A stretch of DNA of 64,000 bases from assembly GCA_018669795.1 (NCBI GenBank), contig JABHSQ010000005.1:248001-312000 (forward strand). Direction: 5' to 3'. The stretch's first letter is position 1. Each line of letters starts with the position of its first letter. The translations under genes and the position numbers were made by a program. Positions 8,536 through 17,741 of the stretch are shown in pieces. The notes under the pieces were generated by a model. That model was not told the DNA's origin. It saw only the letters and a list, made by a program, of their open reading frames with translations, and ran no database searches. This stretch comes from Flavobacteriaceae bacterium. Lineage in GTDB: Bacteria > Bacteroidota > Bacteroidia > Flavobacteriales > Flavobacteriaceae.

Positions 8536-9192
8536 TTGGATAATCAATTATTAGAACACTTACTTTCTTTTTTAACAGATCGAAGAAAAAACCTTTTTGA
8601 TGAGGTGATTTCTAAGCGTACTAGACATTTTACAGTAGCAACAGAAGATGTGTATCAACTGCATAATACCAGTGCGGTAATGCGATCTTGTGATGTTTTT
8701 GGTGTTCAAGACTTGCATGTAATTGAAGAAAAAGTAAGTAAGAAAATAGATAGAGAAATTGCAATGGGAGCTCAGAAGTGGGTGAACGTAGATCGCCATA
8801 ATTCTACAAAAGAATGTATTGATAACTTAAAAGAAAATGGGTATCAGATCATTGCCACTACTCCACATAATAATTCTAACGAATTAAAAGATTTTGACAT
8901 TTCTAAGAAATCAGCTTTTTTCTTCGGTAAGGAAAAAGAAGGCCTGAGTGATATTGTTTTGGAAGCTGCTGATGGATATTTAAAAATACCGATGTATGGT
9001 TTTACCGAAAGTTTGAATATCTCAGTTTCTGCAGCAATCATATTACAAACTTTAATTACTAGATTAAAAGATTCTAATGTTGATTGGGAACTTTCAGAAC
9101 CAGAGAAAAATGAAATTAAGTTAGATTGGGCCAAAAAGAGTGTAAAAAGCTCCATAAAAATCATAAAAAGGTATAAAAATAAAATAAAATAA
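8536..9192 (+). CDS. trmH: TrmH-family tRNA (guanosine-2'-O)-methyltransferase
   Basis: 218 residues. The start is a TTG at 8536. SPOUT methyltransferase motifs are present: HNTSAVMRSCDVFGVQDLHV near residue 38, FFFGKEKEGLS and IPMYGFTESLNISVSAA, which forms the AdoMet-binding knot. The N-terminal LSFLTDRRKN and the C-terminal basic tail match TrmH, which methylates G18 in the D-loop of tRNA, rather than the longer rRNA enzymes. TrmH subfamily membership is reliable; the exact target nucleotide is inferred. Confidence 0.88.
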   Translation: MDNQLLEHLLSFLTDRRKNLFDEVISKRTRHFTVATEDVYQLHNTSAVMRSCDVFGVQDLHVIEEKVSKKIDREIAMGAQKWVNVDRHNSTKECIDNLKENGYQIIATTPHNNSNELKDFDISKKSAFFFGKEKEGLSDIVLEAADGYLKIPMYGFTESLNISVSAAIILQTLITRLKDSNVDWELSEPEKNEIKLDWAKKSVKSSIKIIKRYKNKIK

Positions 9193-9208
9193 AATAATTC
9201 CTTCTCAC

Positions 9209-9238
9209 TTGTTATTTACAATTAATTGTCTACTTTTA
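9209..9238 (+). promoter_or_regulatory. Probable promoter of the 9260 secreted protein
   Basis: TTG at 9209-9211 and TACTTTTA at 9231-9238 are 19 bases apart, close to the Bacteroidota TTTG / TAnnTTTG arrangement (last base differs). The gene starts 22 bases downstream. Confidence 0.45.
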
Positions 9239-9259
9239 TAAAAACTAAAAACATTTAAA

Positions 9260-10072
9260 ATGAAAAAAACAGTAACAATTTTATTATTAGCTATTTTACC
9301 TTTTACAGGTTTTACTCAAGAAAAGCAAGTCTATGAATCTATTGCCTACATCAATGATGTGTCGGTTTCTGAAATTCCAAGATTTGTTGAACTCTTCAAA
9401 AAATTTACTGATATGTCTATGGGAGAAAATAGAACAATGACTGGAGAATGGCTTTTTAGACATTGGTATGGGTCTGGACAAACATTTACAGTAGCTTCTC
9501 AATACAATAGCATGGAGGACTACCTCGCTGATGGCGACCTAGCCAATGATAATATCAGAGCCAAAATTAAAGCTACTGCAGGTGAAAAGGAACAAGAAAC
9601 ATTAATGGATGAATGGTCTGAGCTAACAGCATTCTGGAATAACCATAGCGATGAAATACGTGTAGCTAATACTACTACGGGACTTTATAGCAAAGAAGAT
9701 GTTAATTTTGATGTGCCTTTTGTGATGTCTGTTGGACGTTATAACTCTTCTGGTGATTGGGCTGACATGGGGAATGCATTTTTTGATTGGGCAATAGCTC
9801 CCGATGTTGATAGTGGTGCTTCTATTGCTGGTGGTGTAAGTTACCATTATATGGGTTCTGGTCCTGATGTAGAAGTTTGGAGTTGTTATAATAGTTTGGT
9901 AGATTTTGCTACTGCTGTTACTGCCGACAGAGCGGATACAGACAAATCCAAAGCAGGACGTACCGCTTTTTGGAGTCTTGCTGATGGAGCGCATGAAGAT
10001 CAAATCTACTTGCACATTGGACATGTAGATATGGATAAAGGAGTTTTTGATTTAGCTGGAGCAGATCGCTAA
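9260..10072 (+). CDS. Secreted protein of unknown function with two related halves
   Basis: 270 residues with a signal peptide ending about GFTQ (residue 20). I do not recognise the family. Both halves look alike: a short strand (YESIAYIN; FVMSVGRYN), a helix, then a strand-rich segment (GSGQTFTVASQYNSMEDY; GSGPDVEVWSCYNSLVDF). That shared GSG...YNS pattern, with a helix after it, suggests a duplicated ferredoxin-like or dimeric alpha-beta barrel domain. The gene is monocistronic, with its own promoter-like sequence and a strong terminator. Periplasmic or extracellular location is inferred from the signal peptide. Confidence 0.7.
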   Translation: MKKTVTILLLAILPFTGFTQEKQVYESIAYINDVSVSEIPRFVELFKKFTDMSMGENRTMTGEWLFRHWYGSGQTFTVASQYNSMEDYLADGDLANDNIRAKIKATAGEKEQETLMDEWSELTAFWNNHSDEIRVANTTTGLYSKEDVNFDVPFVMSVGRYNSSGDWADMGNAFFDWAIAPDVDSGASIAGGVSYHYMGSGPDVEVWSCYNSLVDFATAVTADRADTDKSKAGRTAFWSLADGAHEDQIYLHIGHVDMDKGVFDLAGADR

Positions 10073-10092
10073 AGATTAAATTAAATATTAAT

Positions 10093-10119
10093 AAAAAGAG
10101 GTGCAAAGCACCTCTTTTT
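10093..10119 (+). terminator. Terminator after the 9260 gene
   Basis: A perfect 12-bp stem (10093-10104 with 10108-10119) has an AAA loop and ends in five T, 20 bases after the stop codon. Confidence 0.9.
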
Positions 10120-10170
10120 GTGTTTTAGATGTACTAAAAGTTGTTTATTTACATAAATTATTCCTGCGAT

Positions 10171-10746
10171 ATGAAATTAGTTTTTGCAACTCATAATAAA
10201 AATAAAATAAGAGAGGTGAAAGCGTTAATGCCTTCTTATATAGAATTGTTGAGTTTAACAGATATTAATTGCTTTGATGAAATACCTGAAACTTCTTCAA
10301 CGATAGAAGGGAATGCTTTGTTAAAAGCAAATTTCGTAAAAGAACATTATGGCTTTGATTGTTTTGCCGATGATACTGGATTAGAAGTTCAGGAACTAAA
10401 TAATGAACCGGGTGTTTACAGTGCAAGATATGCTGGACCCGCTAACGATGCCCAAGCTAATATGGATAAATTATTAGCTAATTTAAATAATAAAAGCAAT
10501 CGAAACGCTCGTTTTAAAACGGTTATTGTGTTTATTCAATCTGAAAAAACAGAATTTTTTACCGGTATTTGCGAGGGAACTATTACCATGGATAAAAAAG
10601 GAGCTTCAGGATTTGGATATGATCCAATATTTCAAGCAATTGGCTTTAAAAAAACATTTGCAGAAATGACATTAGCTCAAAAAAGTAAAATCGGGCATAG
10701 AGGAAAAGCTGTTCGCTTATTAATCAATTACTTATCAAAAGCTTAG
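10171..10746 (+). CDS. rdgB: Non-canonical purine NTP pyrophosphatase (RdgB/HAM1)
   Basis: 191 residues from the ATG at 10171 (MKLVFATHNKNKIREV), the family's usual start; an in-frame TTG 30 bases upstream adds unconserved residues. The enzyme removes ITP, dITP and XTP from the nucleotide pool. Family motifs: FATHNKNK, GNALLKANFV, DDTGLEVQELNNEPGVYSAR with the catalytic Asp, GFGYDPIF and GHRGKAV. Length is normal. The next gene on the strand is the DEAD-box helicase, which has its own promoter-like box. Confidence 0.95.
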   Translation: MKLVFATHNKNKIREVKALMPSYIELLSLTDINCFDEIPETSSTIEGNALLKANFVKEHYGFDCFADDTGLEVQELNNEPGVYSARYAGPANDAQANMDKLLANLNNKSNRNARFKTVIVFIQSEKTEFFTGICEGTITMDKKGASGFGYDPIFQAIGFKKTFAEMTLAQKSKIGHRGKAVRLLINYLSKA

Positions 10747-10762
10747 ATTAAAAATAAAGCTA

Positions 10763-10770
10763 TATATTTG
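10763..10770 (+). promoter_or_regulatory. Probable -7 element of the DEAD-box helicase gene
   Basis: TATATTTG is an exact TAnnTTTG match. Transcription would start at about 10776-10778, leaving a leader of about 100 bases before the ATG. No TTG lies at the usual -33 position. Confidence 0.5.
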
Positions 10771-10775
10771 CCGCT

Positions 10776-10878
10776 TGAAAATCCTCAGGATGAGGACGTG
10801 TTGAAAGAAGTAGTATAGGATTTATTTGTCGGGTATACTTCTAAAACATCACACAAATAAATAAAATAAAATACTATA
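10776..10878 (+). promoter_or_regulatory. Structured 5' leader of the DEAD-box helicase mRNA (candidate)
   Basis: Two pairings that exclude each other are visible. A 6-bp hairpin (10782-10787 with 10791-10796) shares bases with a 7-bp long-range pairing (10779-10785 with 10817-10823). A third weaker pairing joins about 10807-10812 to 10836-10841. Helicase mRNAs of the CsdA/DeaD type are often controlled through long leaders during cold shock. A switch here is an inference from complementarity alone. Confidence 0.35.
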
Positions 10879-12822
10879 ATGAGCAAATTTGCTGAACTAG
10901 GTCTGGAAGAAAATCTTCTAAAGGCCATCGAAGATATGGGGTTTACAACTCCATCTGATGTACAAGAAAAAGCAATCCCAGTTTTACTAGAAAAAGATAC
11001 CGATATGGTTTCTTTAGCACAAACAGGAACTGGTAAAACAGCAGCATTTGGTTTTCCTATGTTGCAAAAAATAGATATAGGAAGCCGTACCACTCAAGGG
11101 CTGATACTTTCTCCAACAAGAGAACTTTGTTTGCAAATCACCAACGAAATTAAAAATTATGGTAAGTATTGCAAAGGATTAAATGTAGTAGCAGTATATG
11201 GAGGAGCTAGCATTTCTGATCAAGCCAGAGACATTAAAAAAGGAGCGCAAATTATTGTTGCAACTCCTGGAAGAATGAAAGACATGATTGGTAGGCGAAT
11301 GATCGACATTTCAAAAATTGAATATTGCGTTCTTGACGAGGCTGATGAAATGTTGAATATGGGATTCTATGAAGATATTACAGAAATACTTTCATATTCT
11401 CCAGATGATAAGAGTACCTGGTTGTTTAGCGCAACGATGCCAAGAGAAGTTTCTAACATCGCTAAAAAATTCATGTATGATCCCGTTGAAATTACGGTAG
11501 GTGGTAAGAATATGGGAGCAGAAAATGTATCTCATGAATACTATCTAGTAAACGCAAGAGACCGGTACAATGCTTTAAAAAGACTAGCAGATGCAAATCC
11601 ATCTATATTTTCAGTGATATTTTGTCGTACCAAAAGAGATACACAAAAAGTAGCAGAATTATTGATAGAAGATGGTTACAGTGCTGCTGCATTACACGGA
11701 GATCTTAGTCAGAACCAACGTGATTTGGTAATGAAATCTTTCCGTAACAGACAAATACAAATGTTAGTAGCAACAGATGTTGCTGCACGTGGTATAGATG
11801 TAGACGATATTACACACGTAATAAATTATCAATTATCAGACGAAATAGAAACCTACACACACCGAAGTGGGCGTACAGGTAGGGCTGGTAAAACTGGAAT
11901 TTCTATAGTGATTGCTTCAAAAAGTGAAAGTCGAAAAATTCATGCTATAGAAAAAATTATTCAAAAGAAATTTATTTTAAAAGAAGTTCCTTCAGGAATG
12001 GAAATTTGTGAAGTTCAATTGTTTCATTTAGCTAATAAAATAAAACAAACAGAAATTAATCATGATATAGATGCATACCTTCCAAATATCAACGAAGTAT
12101 TAGAAGAGTTTTCAAAAGAAGAATTGATTAAAAAAGTTTTTTCTGTAGAGTTTACAAGATTCTATAATTATTATAAAAAAGCAAAGGATTTAAATGTATC
12201 AGCAGGTGATATGTCGGAAGGATCTAAAGACACAGTTCGTTACTTTATAAATATTGGAGGGAAAGATGATTTTGATTGGATGAGTTTAAAAGATTTCTTA
12301 AAAGAAATGTTGCATCTTGATCAAGATGATCTATACAAAGTAGATGTTAAAGAAAGCTTTTCTTTCTTTAATACAGATACAAAGCATCAAGAATTAGTAA
12401 TGGATTTCTTTAAAGATTTTGAACTCGAAGGAAGAAGAGTTTCTGTAGAAATTTCAAAAGACACTGGAAGAGGAAAACGTGGAGGAAGAGATCGCGATCG
12501 TGGTGGAAGTCGTGGAGGATTTAAAAGCCGTGGAGGAGATAGAAGAGGTGGCGGTGACAGAAGAGATAATAAAAGAAGTAGCGGAAGCGGAGGTGATAGA
12601 AGAGATAATAGAAGAAGCAGTGGAAGCGGAGACGATAGAAGAGGTGGTGGAAGCGGAGATGATAGAAGAGGTGTTGGAAGAAGTGACGGAGGTAGAAGTG
12701 ATAGAGCTGGTAGTGACAGAGGTAGAGGCGATAGTGGAAATTCTGGTTTTAAAGGAAGAAGTCGTAGGTCTAGCGATAAACCTGCAGGTTCAGGTACTGG
12801 AGGTAGAAGACGTAGAGATTAA
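10879..12822 (+). CDS. DEAD-box RNA helicase with DbpA-like domain and RG-rich tail
   Basis: 647 residues. Helicase motifs are complete: Q motif GFTTPSDVQEKAIP, Walker A AQTGTGKT, PTREL, TPGR, DEAD, SAT, HGDLSQNQRD, VATDVAARGIDV and HRSGRTGRAGKTG. A DbpA-type RNA-binding domain follows (about 455-530), then about 110 residues rich in Arg, Gly, Ser and Asp with near-repeats such as GDRRDNKRSSGSG. The architecture is that of CsdA/DeaD-like helicases acting in ribosome assembly and cold adaptation. The tail probably binds RNA non-specifically. Confidence 0.93.
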   Translation: MSKFAELGLEENLLKAIEDMGFTTPSDVQEKAIPVLLEKDTDMVSLAQTGTGKTAAFGFPMLQKIDIGSRTTQGLILSPTRELCLQITNEIKNYGKYCKGLNVVAVYGGASISDQARDIKKGAQIIVATPGRMKDMIGRRMIDISKIEYCVLDEADEMLNMGFYEDITEILSYSPDDKSTWLFSATMPREVSNIAKKFMYDPVEITVGGKNMGAENVSHEYYLVNARDRYNALKRLADANPSIFSVIFCRTKRDTQKVAELLIEDGYSAAALHGDLSQNQRDLVMKSFRNRQIQMLVATDVAARGIDVDDITHVINYQLSDEIETYTHRSGRTGRAGKTGISIVIASKSESRKIHAIEKIIQKKFILKEVPSGMEICEVQLFHLANKIKQTEINHDIDAYLPNINEVLEEFSKEELIKKVFSVEFTRFYNYYKKAKDLNVSAGDMSEGSKDTVRYFINIGGKDDFDWMSLKDFLKEMLHLDQDDLYKVDVKESFSFFNTDTKHQELVMDFFKDFELEGRRVSVEISKDTGRGKRGGRDRDRGGSRGGFKSRGGDRRGGGDRRDNKRSSGSGGDRRDNRRSSGSGDDRRGGGSGDDRRGVGRSDGGRSDRAGSDRGRGDSGNSGFKGRSRRSSDKPAGSGTGGRRRRD

Positions 12823-12893
12823 ATCTTAAATTTTTGTTATTATAAAAACTTTGGTTTAAAATTGGTGTCTATTAGGTTATATTAGCGACCTCT

Positions 12894-13694
12894 ATGAAAA
12901 AATATTGTTTATTACTATTGTGTTTTGTGACTGTTTTAGGATGGTCTCAAGATGAACTTCCTAAAAAAAAGAAAGACTCTGTTGTATTATCTTCAATGAT
13001 TAATGGAAAGGTTTTAAACGCCTCAAACAATCTAATATTAGAAAATGTACACGTTGTTAATTTAAATACTGTAAAAGGTGCTTTAACTAACAATAAAGGT
13101 ACATTTATAATGAAAGCAGAAGTAAATGATACCTTATATTTTTCTTATTTAGGGTTCAAGTCTATTCGGGTAAGGGTGACTAATGACTGGTTAAAATTTG
13201 GTGAGATTAAAATTAAAATGACCGAGTTAAGTATCGCTTTAGAAGAGGTAATCTTAAGGCCTATTCAGTTAACAGGATATATAGAAGTAGATGCTAAGTT
13301 AATACCTATTTATGATGATTATCGTTATCGAATCGCAGGAGTTGGAGGAGGTTATGAAGGAGGTCAATCTCAGCCTGGGTCTGTAACTAAAGTTTTAAAT
13401 TCAATATTTAACCCTGCAGATTTTCTCTATAATGTTTTTGGAAAACGACCAAGACAAATGAGTAAAATGCGTAAAATGAAAGATGATGACGAGATAAGGA
13501 ACTTGCTTCAGTCTAAATACGATAGAGAGACTTTAATGGCGGTATTGCAATTAGAAAGAGTTGATATTGATGAAATACTAAATAATTGTAGTTATTCAGA
13601 AAATTTTATTAGGACTGCAAACGATCTTCAGATATTAGATGCTATTAGTGAATGTTACGAAGAGTATCGAGTTTTAAACAGGGGAAGGAAGTAG
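12894..13694 (+). CDS. Secreted CarboxypepD_reg-like domain protein
   Basis: 266 residues with a signal peptide ending near LGWSQ. Residues about 35-120 form a carboxypeptidase-regulatory-like beta sandwich (INGKVLNASNNLILENVHV, GTFIMKAEVNDTLYFSYLGF) of the kind found at the front of TonB receptors, but here not followed by a barrel. The remainder is basic and helical without known motifs. It lies 3 bases before the DUF6122 gene. Function unknown; an envelope location is likely. Confidence 0.75.
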   Translation: MKKYCLLLLCFVTVLGWSQDELPKKKKDSVVLSSMINGKVLNASNNLILENVHVVNLNTVKGALTNNKGTFIMKAEVNDTLYFSYLGFKSIRVRVTNDWLKFGEIKIKMTELSIALEEVILRPIQLTGYIEVDAKLIPIYDDYRYRIAGVGGGYEGGQSQPGSVTKVLNSIFNPADFLYNVFGKRPRQMSKMRKMKDDDEIRNLLQSKYDRETLMAVLQLERVDIDEILNNCSYSENFIRTANDLQILDAISECYEEYRVLNRGRK

Positions 13695-13697
13695 TCA

Positions 13698-14009
13698 ATG
13701 CTTCAGATTATAATACACTACACATTACATTTTTTGGTGCCTGGCCTAATAGCATGGTTGTTTTTTAGAGAACAATGGAAAAAAGCTTGGCTTATTATGA
13801 TTGCAACCATGTTAGTGGATTTAGATCATTTACTGTCAAGTCCAATTTATGTTGCTAATCGTTGTAGTATTAATTTTCATGTATTACATTCCTATTATGC
13901 GATTGCAATTTATTTAATATTATTTTATTTTAAGAAATTTAGAATCCTTTCTGTTGGGTTATTATTTCATATGCTTACTGATTTTATTGATTGTTTGTTA
14001 ATGAAGTAG
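13698..14009 (+). CDS. DUF6122-type small membrane protein
   Basis: 103 residues, hydrophobic throughout, with about three to four membrane segments. Conserved polar residues sit in DLDHLL, FHVLHSYYA and FHMLTDFIDC. His and Asp residues placed in membrane segments resemble membrane-bound metal-dependent hydrolases of the YdjM/DUF457 kind, which is how DUF6122 proteins are usually described. Probably co-transcribed with the gene before it. Activity is not known. Confidence 0.7.
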   Translation: MLQIIIHYTLHFLVPGLIAWLFFREQWKKAWLIMIATMLVDLDHLLSSPIYVANRCSINFHVLHSYYAIAIYLILFYFKKFRILSVGLLFHMLTDFIDCLLMK

Positions 14010-14038
14010 TATTTTAGTGATTCGTTAAATTCTTATTT

Positions 14039-15400
14039 ATGAATGATATAGTTTCTAAACAACGCGCATTTTTTTATACCCATAAAACGAAAGCAATTCA
14101 ATTTCGTTTAGCCCAACTTAATAAAGTAGAAACGCTTTTAAAATCGAATGAAGATTTATTGTATCAAGCGATATATGAAGATTTTAAGAAATCTAAATTT
14201 GACACCTATGTTACTGAATTAGCTTTGCTGTATCAGGATATAAAAGAAGCTAAAAGAAATGTTCGTAAATGGTCAAGAACGAAGCGAGTAGGAACCAATA
14301 TGCTTAATTTTCCCGCCCGTAGTTATATCATTCCTGAGCCATTAGGTGTTTGTTTGGTAATTGGAGCATGGAACTATCCATATCAATTAACATTAGCTCC
14401 TGTAATTGCAGCTATAGCTGCTGGAAATACTGTAATTATAAAGCCAAGTGAAATGGCTCCAAAGACCAGTGCTTTAATGGCAAATTTAATCAATGAAAAT
14501 TTTGATTCTGCGTTTTTAAAAGTTGTAGAGGGTGGTGTTTCAGAAACAACAACGCTATTAAAAAGTAAATTTGATAAAATATTTTTTACTGGCAGTCCAC
14601 AGGTAGGAAAAATTATTTACCAAGCTGCAGCTAAAAATTTAACTCCTGTGACTTTAGAATTAGGTGGTAAAAGTCCTGCAATTATAACAGCAGATAGTAA
14701 TTTAAAGATGACTGTTAAAAGAATGGTTTGGGCAAAATTTTTAAACGCTGGCCAAACTTGTATTGCTCCAGACTATGTGTTAGTTCATAAATCGGTAGAG
14801 AAAAAGCTACTGGAATTATTGAAGCTTGAAATAGAAAAAGAGAATTTTTCTATTGAAAATGGAAACTATACTCAAATTATAAATGAACGTAATTTAAACC
14901 GTATTTCCAACATGTTTTCTTCTGAAAATGTTTTTGTTGGAGGTAAAATAAATACTTTGAACAGAACTATTGAACCAACTGTATTACAAAATATTAGGTT
15001 TTCAGATGATGTAATGAAAGAAGAGATATTTGGCCCTGTTCTCCCGGTAATATCATATCAAAATATCGAAGAGGTAATACAATATGTAAATAGTAACCCT
15101 ACACCTTTGGCTTGTTATGTTTTTACAAATAATAATCAAGTGAAAAAGAAAATTTTAAACGAAATTTCATTTGGTGGTGGAGCTGTAAACGACGCAATTA
15201 TGCATATTTCAAATTCGAATTTACCATTTGGTGGAGTTGGTAATAGTGGTATTGGTTCTTATCATGGGGAAGCTGGATTTAAATCTTTTTCTCATTATAA
15301 AAGTATTTTAGAAAAATCGAACCTTATGGAATTATCTTTAAAATATTATCCTCACAGTAAGAGAAAGCTTTCCTGGGTTCAACGATTTATAGGTTTTTGA
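14039..15400 (+). CDS. Aldehyde dehydrogenase (NAD(P)+-dependent, class 3-like)
   Basis: 453 residues, the length of class 3 fatty-aldehyde dehydrogenases. Motifs: WNYPYQLTLAPVIAAI, FTGSPQVGK, catalytic Glu in ELGGKSPAI and catalytic Cys in LNAGQTCIAPDYV. It oxidises aliphatic or aromatic aldehydes to acids in the cytoplasm. The C-terminus carries a basic extension but no clear membrane anchor. It converges with the molybdoenzyme gene, with 46 bases between stop codons. Confidence 0.93.
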   Translation: MNDIVSKQRAFFYTHKTKAIQFRLAQLNKVETLLKSNEDLLYQAIYEDFKKSKFDTYVTELALLYQDIKEAKRNVRKWSRTKRVGTNMLNFPARSYIIPEPLGVCLVIGAWNYPYQLTLAPVIAAIAAGNTVIIKPSEMAPKTSALMANLINENFDSAFLKVVEGGVSETTTLLKSKFDKIFFTGSPQVGKIIYQAAAKNLTPVTLELGGKSPAIITADSNLKMTVKRMVWAKFLNAGQTCIAPDYVLVHKSVEKKLLELLKLEIEKENFSIENGNYTQIINERNLNRISNMFSSENVFVGGKINTLNRTIEPTVLQNIRFSDDVMKEEIFGPVLPVISYQNIEEVIQYVNSNPTPLACYVFTNNNQVKKKILNEISFGGGAVNDAIMHISNSNLPFGGVGNSGIGSYHGEAGFKSFSHYKSILEKSNLMELSLKYYPHSKRKLSWVQRFIGF

Positions 15401-15446
15401 TGCTACTTTATCTAATAAATCACAAAAGAGAATCACTTTTTTTAAC

Positions 15447-17741
15447 TTATTGCTTATGAACTGTAATGATAACGGTTTTTGATGTTGGCGTATTACTAAT
15501 TCTAGCTTTACTTTGTAACGGTACCAATACATTAGCTTCTGGAAAGTAAGTGGCAGTACATTGTTTAGGTATATCATAAGGGATAACAAGGAAACTTCTA
15601 GCGATCCGTTCTTTTCCTTTAAAATGACTTATTAAATCAACTTTATCGAGTTTTTTTAATTTTTGTTGCTTGATGTCATCTGGATTCATAAAAATAACTC
15701 TACGCTCATTTAAAACGCCTCGGTATCTATCATCTAAACCGTAAATAGTTGTATTGTATTGATCATGAGTTCTGATAGTCATCATAATCAATTGATCTTT
15801 CTTCAATACAATATCAGAAACAGTATTTATACTAAAGTTTGCTTTTCCAGTTGCTGTAGGGGTAAAATCGTTGTTTCTTGCAGTATTTGGTAAATAAAAT
15901 CCACCTTTTATCCTTATGCGTTTATTATAGTTTTCAAATCCTGGAATGGTAGCTTCTATTTTATCCCTAATACAATCGTAGTTTTTAATGAATTCAGACC
16001 ATTTTATGGTTGAATTCCTTAAGCTTGCTTTTGCTATTCCAACAACAATTGCTGGTTCACTTAATAAGAATTCGGACAAAGGCTTTAAAGGGCCAGAAGA
16101 TGATTGAACAACTCCCATGGAATTTTCGACGCTTACAAATTGAGCTCCTTTCTCTTGAATATCTTTTTCAGACCTTCCCAAGCAAGGTAGAATCAATGCT
16201 TTTTTTCCATGTATTAAATGACTTCTATTTAATTTAGTAGAAACCTGTACCGTTAATTTACAATTTTGTAATGCTTCAGCTGTATATTCAGTATCTGGAG
16301 TTGCAGAAAGGAAGTTACCTCCCATCCCAATAAAAACACTAGCTTTTTTTTGATGCATAGCTTCTATTGCGTCCACAACATCATAGCCACGCTTTCGGGG
16401 TGCTTTAAAGTTAAATTCTTTTTCTAAATTATCTAAGAATGCCTCTTCTGGTTTTTCCCAAATCCCCATTGTTCTGTCTCCTTGCACATTAGAATGTCCG
16501 CGAACAGGGCAAGTTCCTGCACCTTGTTTTCCAATACTTCCTTTTAATAATAATAAGTTGACAAGTTCACGAATGTTATCTACAGAATTTTTGTGTTGTG
16601 TTAATCCCATAGCCCAACAGATAATTATTTTTTTCTTTTGGGCAATTAACTCTGTAGCTTCTTTGATAGTGTTAAAATCTATACCTGTTTGTGGGATTAA
16701 TTCTTCAATAGAAGCGTTTTCTAGATCTTTGATGAAATCATCATATCCTATTGTTTTTGAATTGATAAATTGATGATCAAAAACTGAATTGGGATTTTCT
16801 TGTTCTTTTTCCCACAGTAATTTTAAGATTATTTTTAACAAAGCAACATCGCCATTTATTTTTACTTGTAGAAAAATATCTGTTAATTTCTGACCTTTAC
16901 CAATCCATTTAATCGGATTTTGTGGATCATTATATCGCATTAATCCAACTTCTGGCAATGGGTTGATGGTGATAATTTTACCACCTCTTTTTTTTGTTTC
17001 TCCTAAAGCAGTTAACATTCTAGGATGATTTGTCCCAGGGTTTTGACCCATTACAATTACTAATTCTGAATATTTAAAATCATCAAGGGTTACAGATCCT
17101 TTTCCAATACCTAGCGTCTCGCTTAGCGCTGCTCCGCTAGATTCATGACACATATTAGAACAATCAGGTAGGTTATTGGTACCAAATTTTCTTACAAACA
17201 ATTGATATAAAAAAGCAGCTTCATTACTGGTTCTTCCTGAAGTGTAAAAAATGGCTTCATTAGGAGAGGGTAATAATTTTAATTCGTTACCTATCATTTT
17301 AAAAGCATCTTCCCAAGAAATTTCTTCATAATGATCTTTACCTTCATGAACAACAACAGGATGTGTAATTCTTCCTTTTTTCCCTATTTCATAATCTGAT
17401 AATTTTGATAGTTCTGAAATAGAGTGAGTGGCAAAGAACATTGGTGATACTCTATTTTTAGTAGCTTCTTCAGCTACTGCTTTGGCACCATTCTCACAAT
17501 ACTCTGCTAAAAAAGCTCTTTTTTCATCTGGATCTGGCCAGGCACAACCCGGACAGTCAAATCCACCTTTTTGATTTAGATTTGCTAAAAGGCTAATTCC
17601 CTTTACCAATCCAACCTCATCTTTTATCCGAGAAATAGTAGATTTTATTGCTTTAAACCCAACAGCGGAAGTTGGAATTTTTTTTAATTCTATTCCTGTT
17701 AGTTTTTCAGGCGGTTGTGCATGTATTTTTTTTGTTCTCAT
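15447..17741 (-). CDS. FdhF/YdeP-family molybdopterin oxidoreductase
   Basis: 764 residues. The N-terminal CPGCAWPDP and the following segment are typical of the YdeP branch of the formate dehydrogenase superfamily. Bis-MGD binding motifs include GRTSNEAAF, NMCHESSG, GQNPGTNHPRML, CPVRGHSNVQG and a C-terminal molydopterin-dinucleotide domain (TIRTHDQYNTTIYG). No signal peptide, so cytoplasmic. The substrate is not known; E. coli YdeP is linked to acid resistance. The start overlaps the fdhD stop by 4 bases, so the sulfurtransferase that activates this enzyme class is translated from the same message. Confidence 0.9.
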   Translation of the reverse strand: MRTKKIHAQPPEKLTGIELKKIPTSAVGFKAIKSTISRIKDEVGLVKGISLLANLNQKGGFDCPGCAWPDPDEKRAFLAEYCENGAKAVAEEATKNRVSPMFFATHSISELSKLSDYEIGKKGRITHPVVVHEGKDHYEEISWEDAFKMIGNELKLLPSPNEAIFYTSGRTSNEAAFLYQLFVRKFGTNNLPDCSNMCHESSGAALSETLGIGKGSVTLDDFKYSELVIVMGQNPGTNHPRMLTALGETKKRGGKIITINPLPEVGLMRYNDPQNPIKWIGKGQKLTDIFLQVKINGDVALLKIILKLLWEKEQENPNSVFDHQFINSKTIGYDDFIKDLENASIEELIPQTGIDFNTIKEATELIAQKKKIIICWAMGLTQHKNSVDNIRELVNLLLLKGSIGKQGAGTCPVRGHSNVQGDRTMGIWEKPEEAFLDNLEKEFNFKAPRKRGYDVVDAIEAMHQKKASVFIGMGGNFLSATPDTEYTAEALQNCKLTVQVSTKLNRSHLIHGKKALILPCLGRSEKDIQEKGAQFVSVENSMGVVQSSSGPLKPLSEFLLSEPAIVVGIAKASLRNSTIKWSEFIKNYDCIRDKIEATIPGFENYNKRIRIKGGFYLPNTARNNDFTPTATGKANFSINTVSDIVLKKDQLIMMTIRTHDQYNTTIYGLDDRYRGVLNERRVIFMNPDDIKQQKLKKLDKVDLISHFKGKERIARSFLVIPYDIPKQCTATYFPEANVLVPLQSKARISNTPTSKTVIITVHKQ

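Noticed and set aside
12479-12829. 116-codon frame rich in Glu, Val and Ile overlapping the helicase C-terminus
   Set aside because: It is the shifted reading of the Arg/Gly-repeat tail; the repeated GGA/AGA codons give an open but meaningless second frame.
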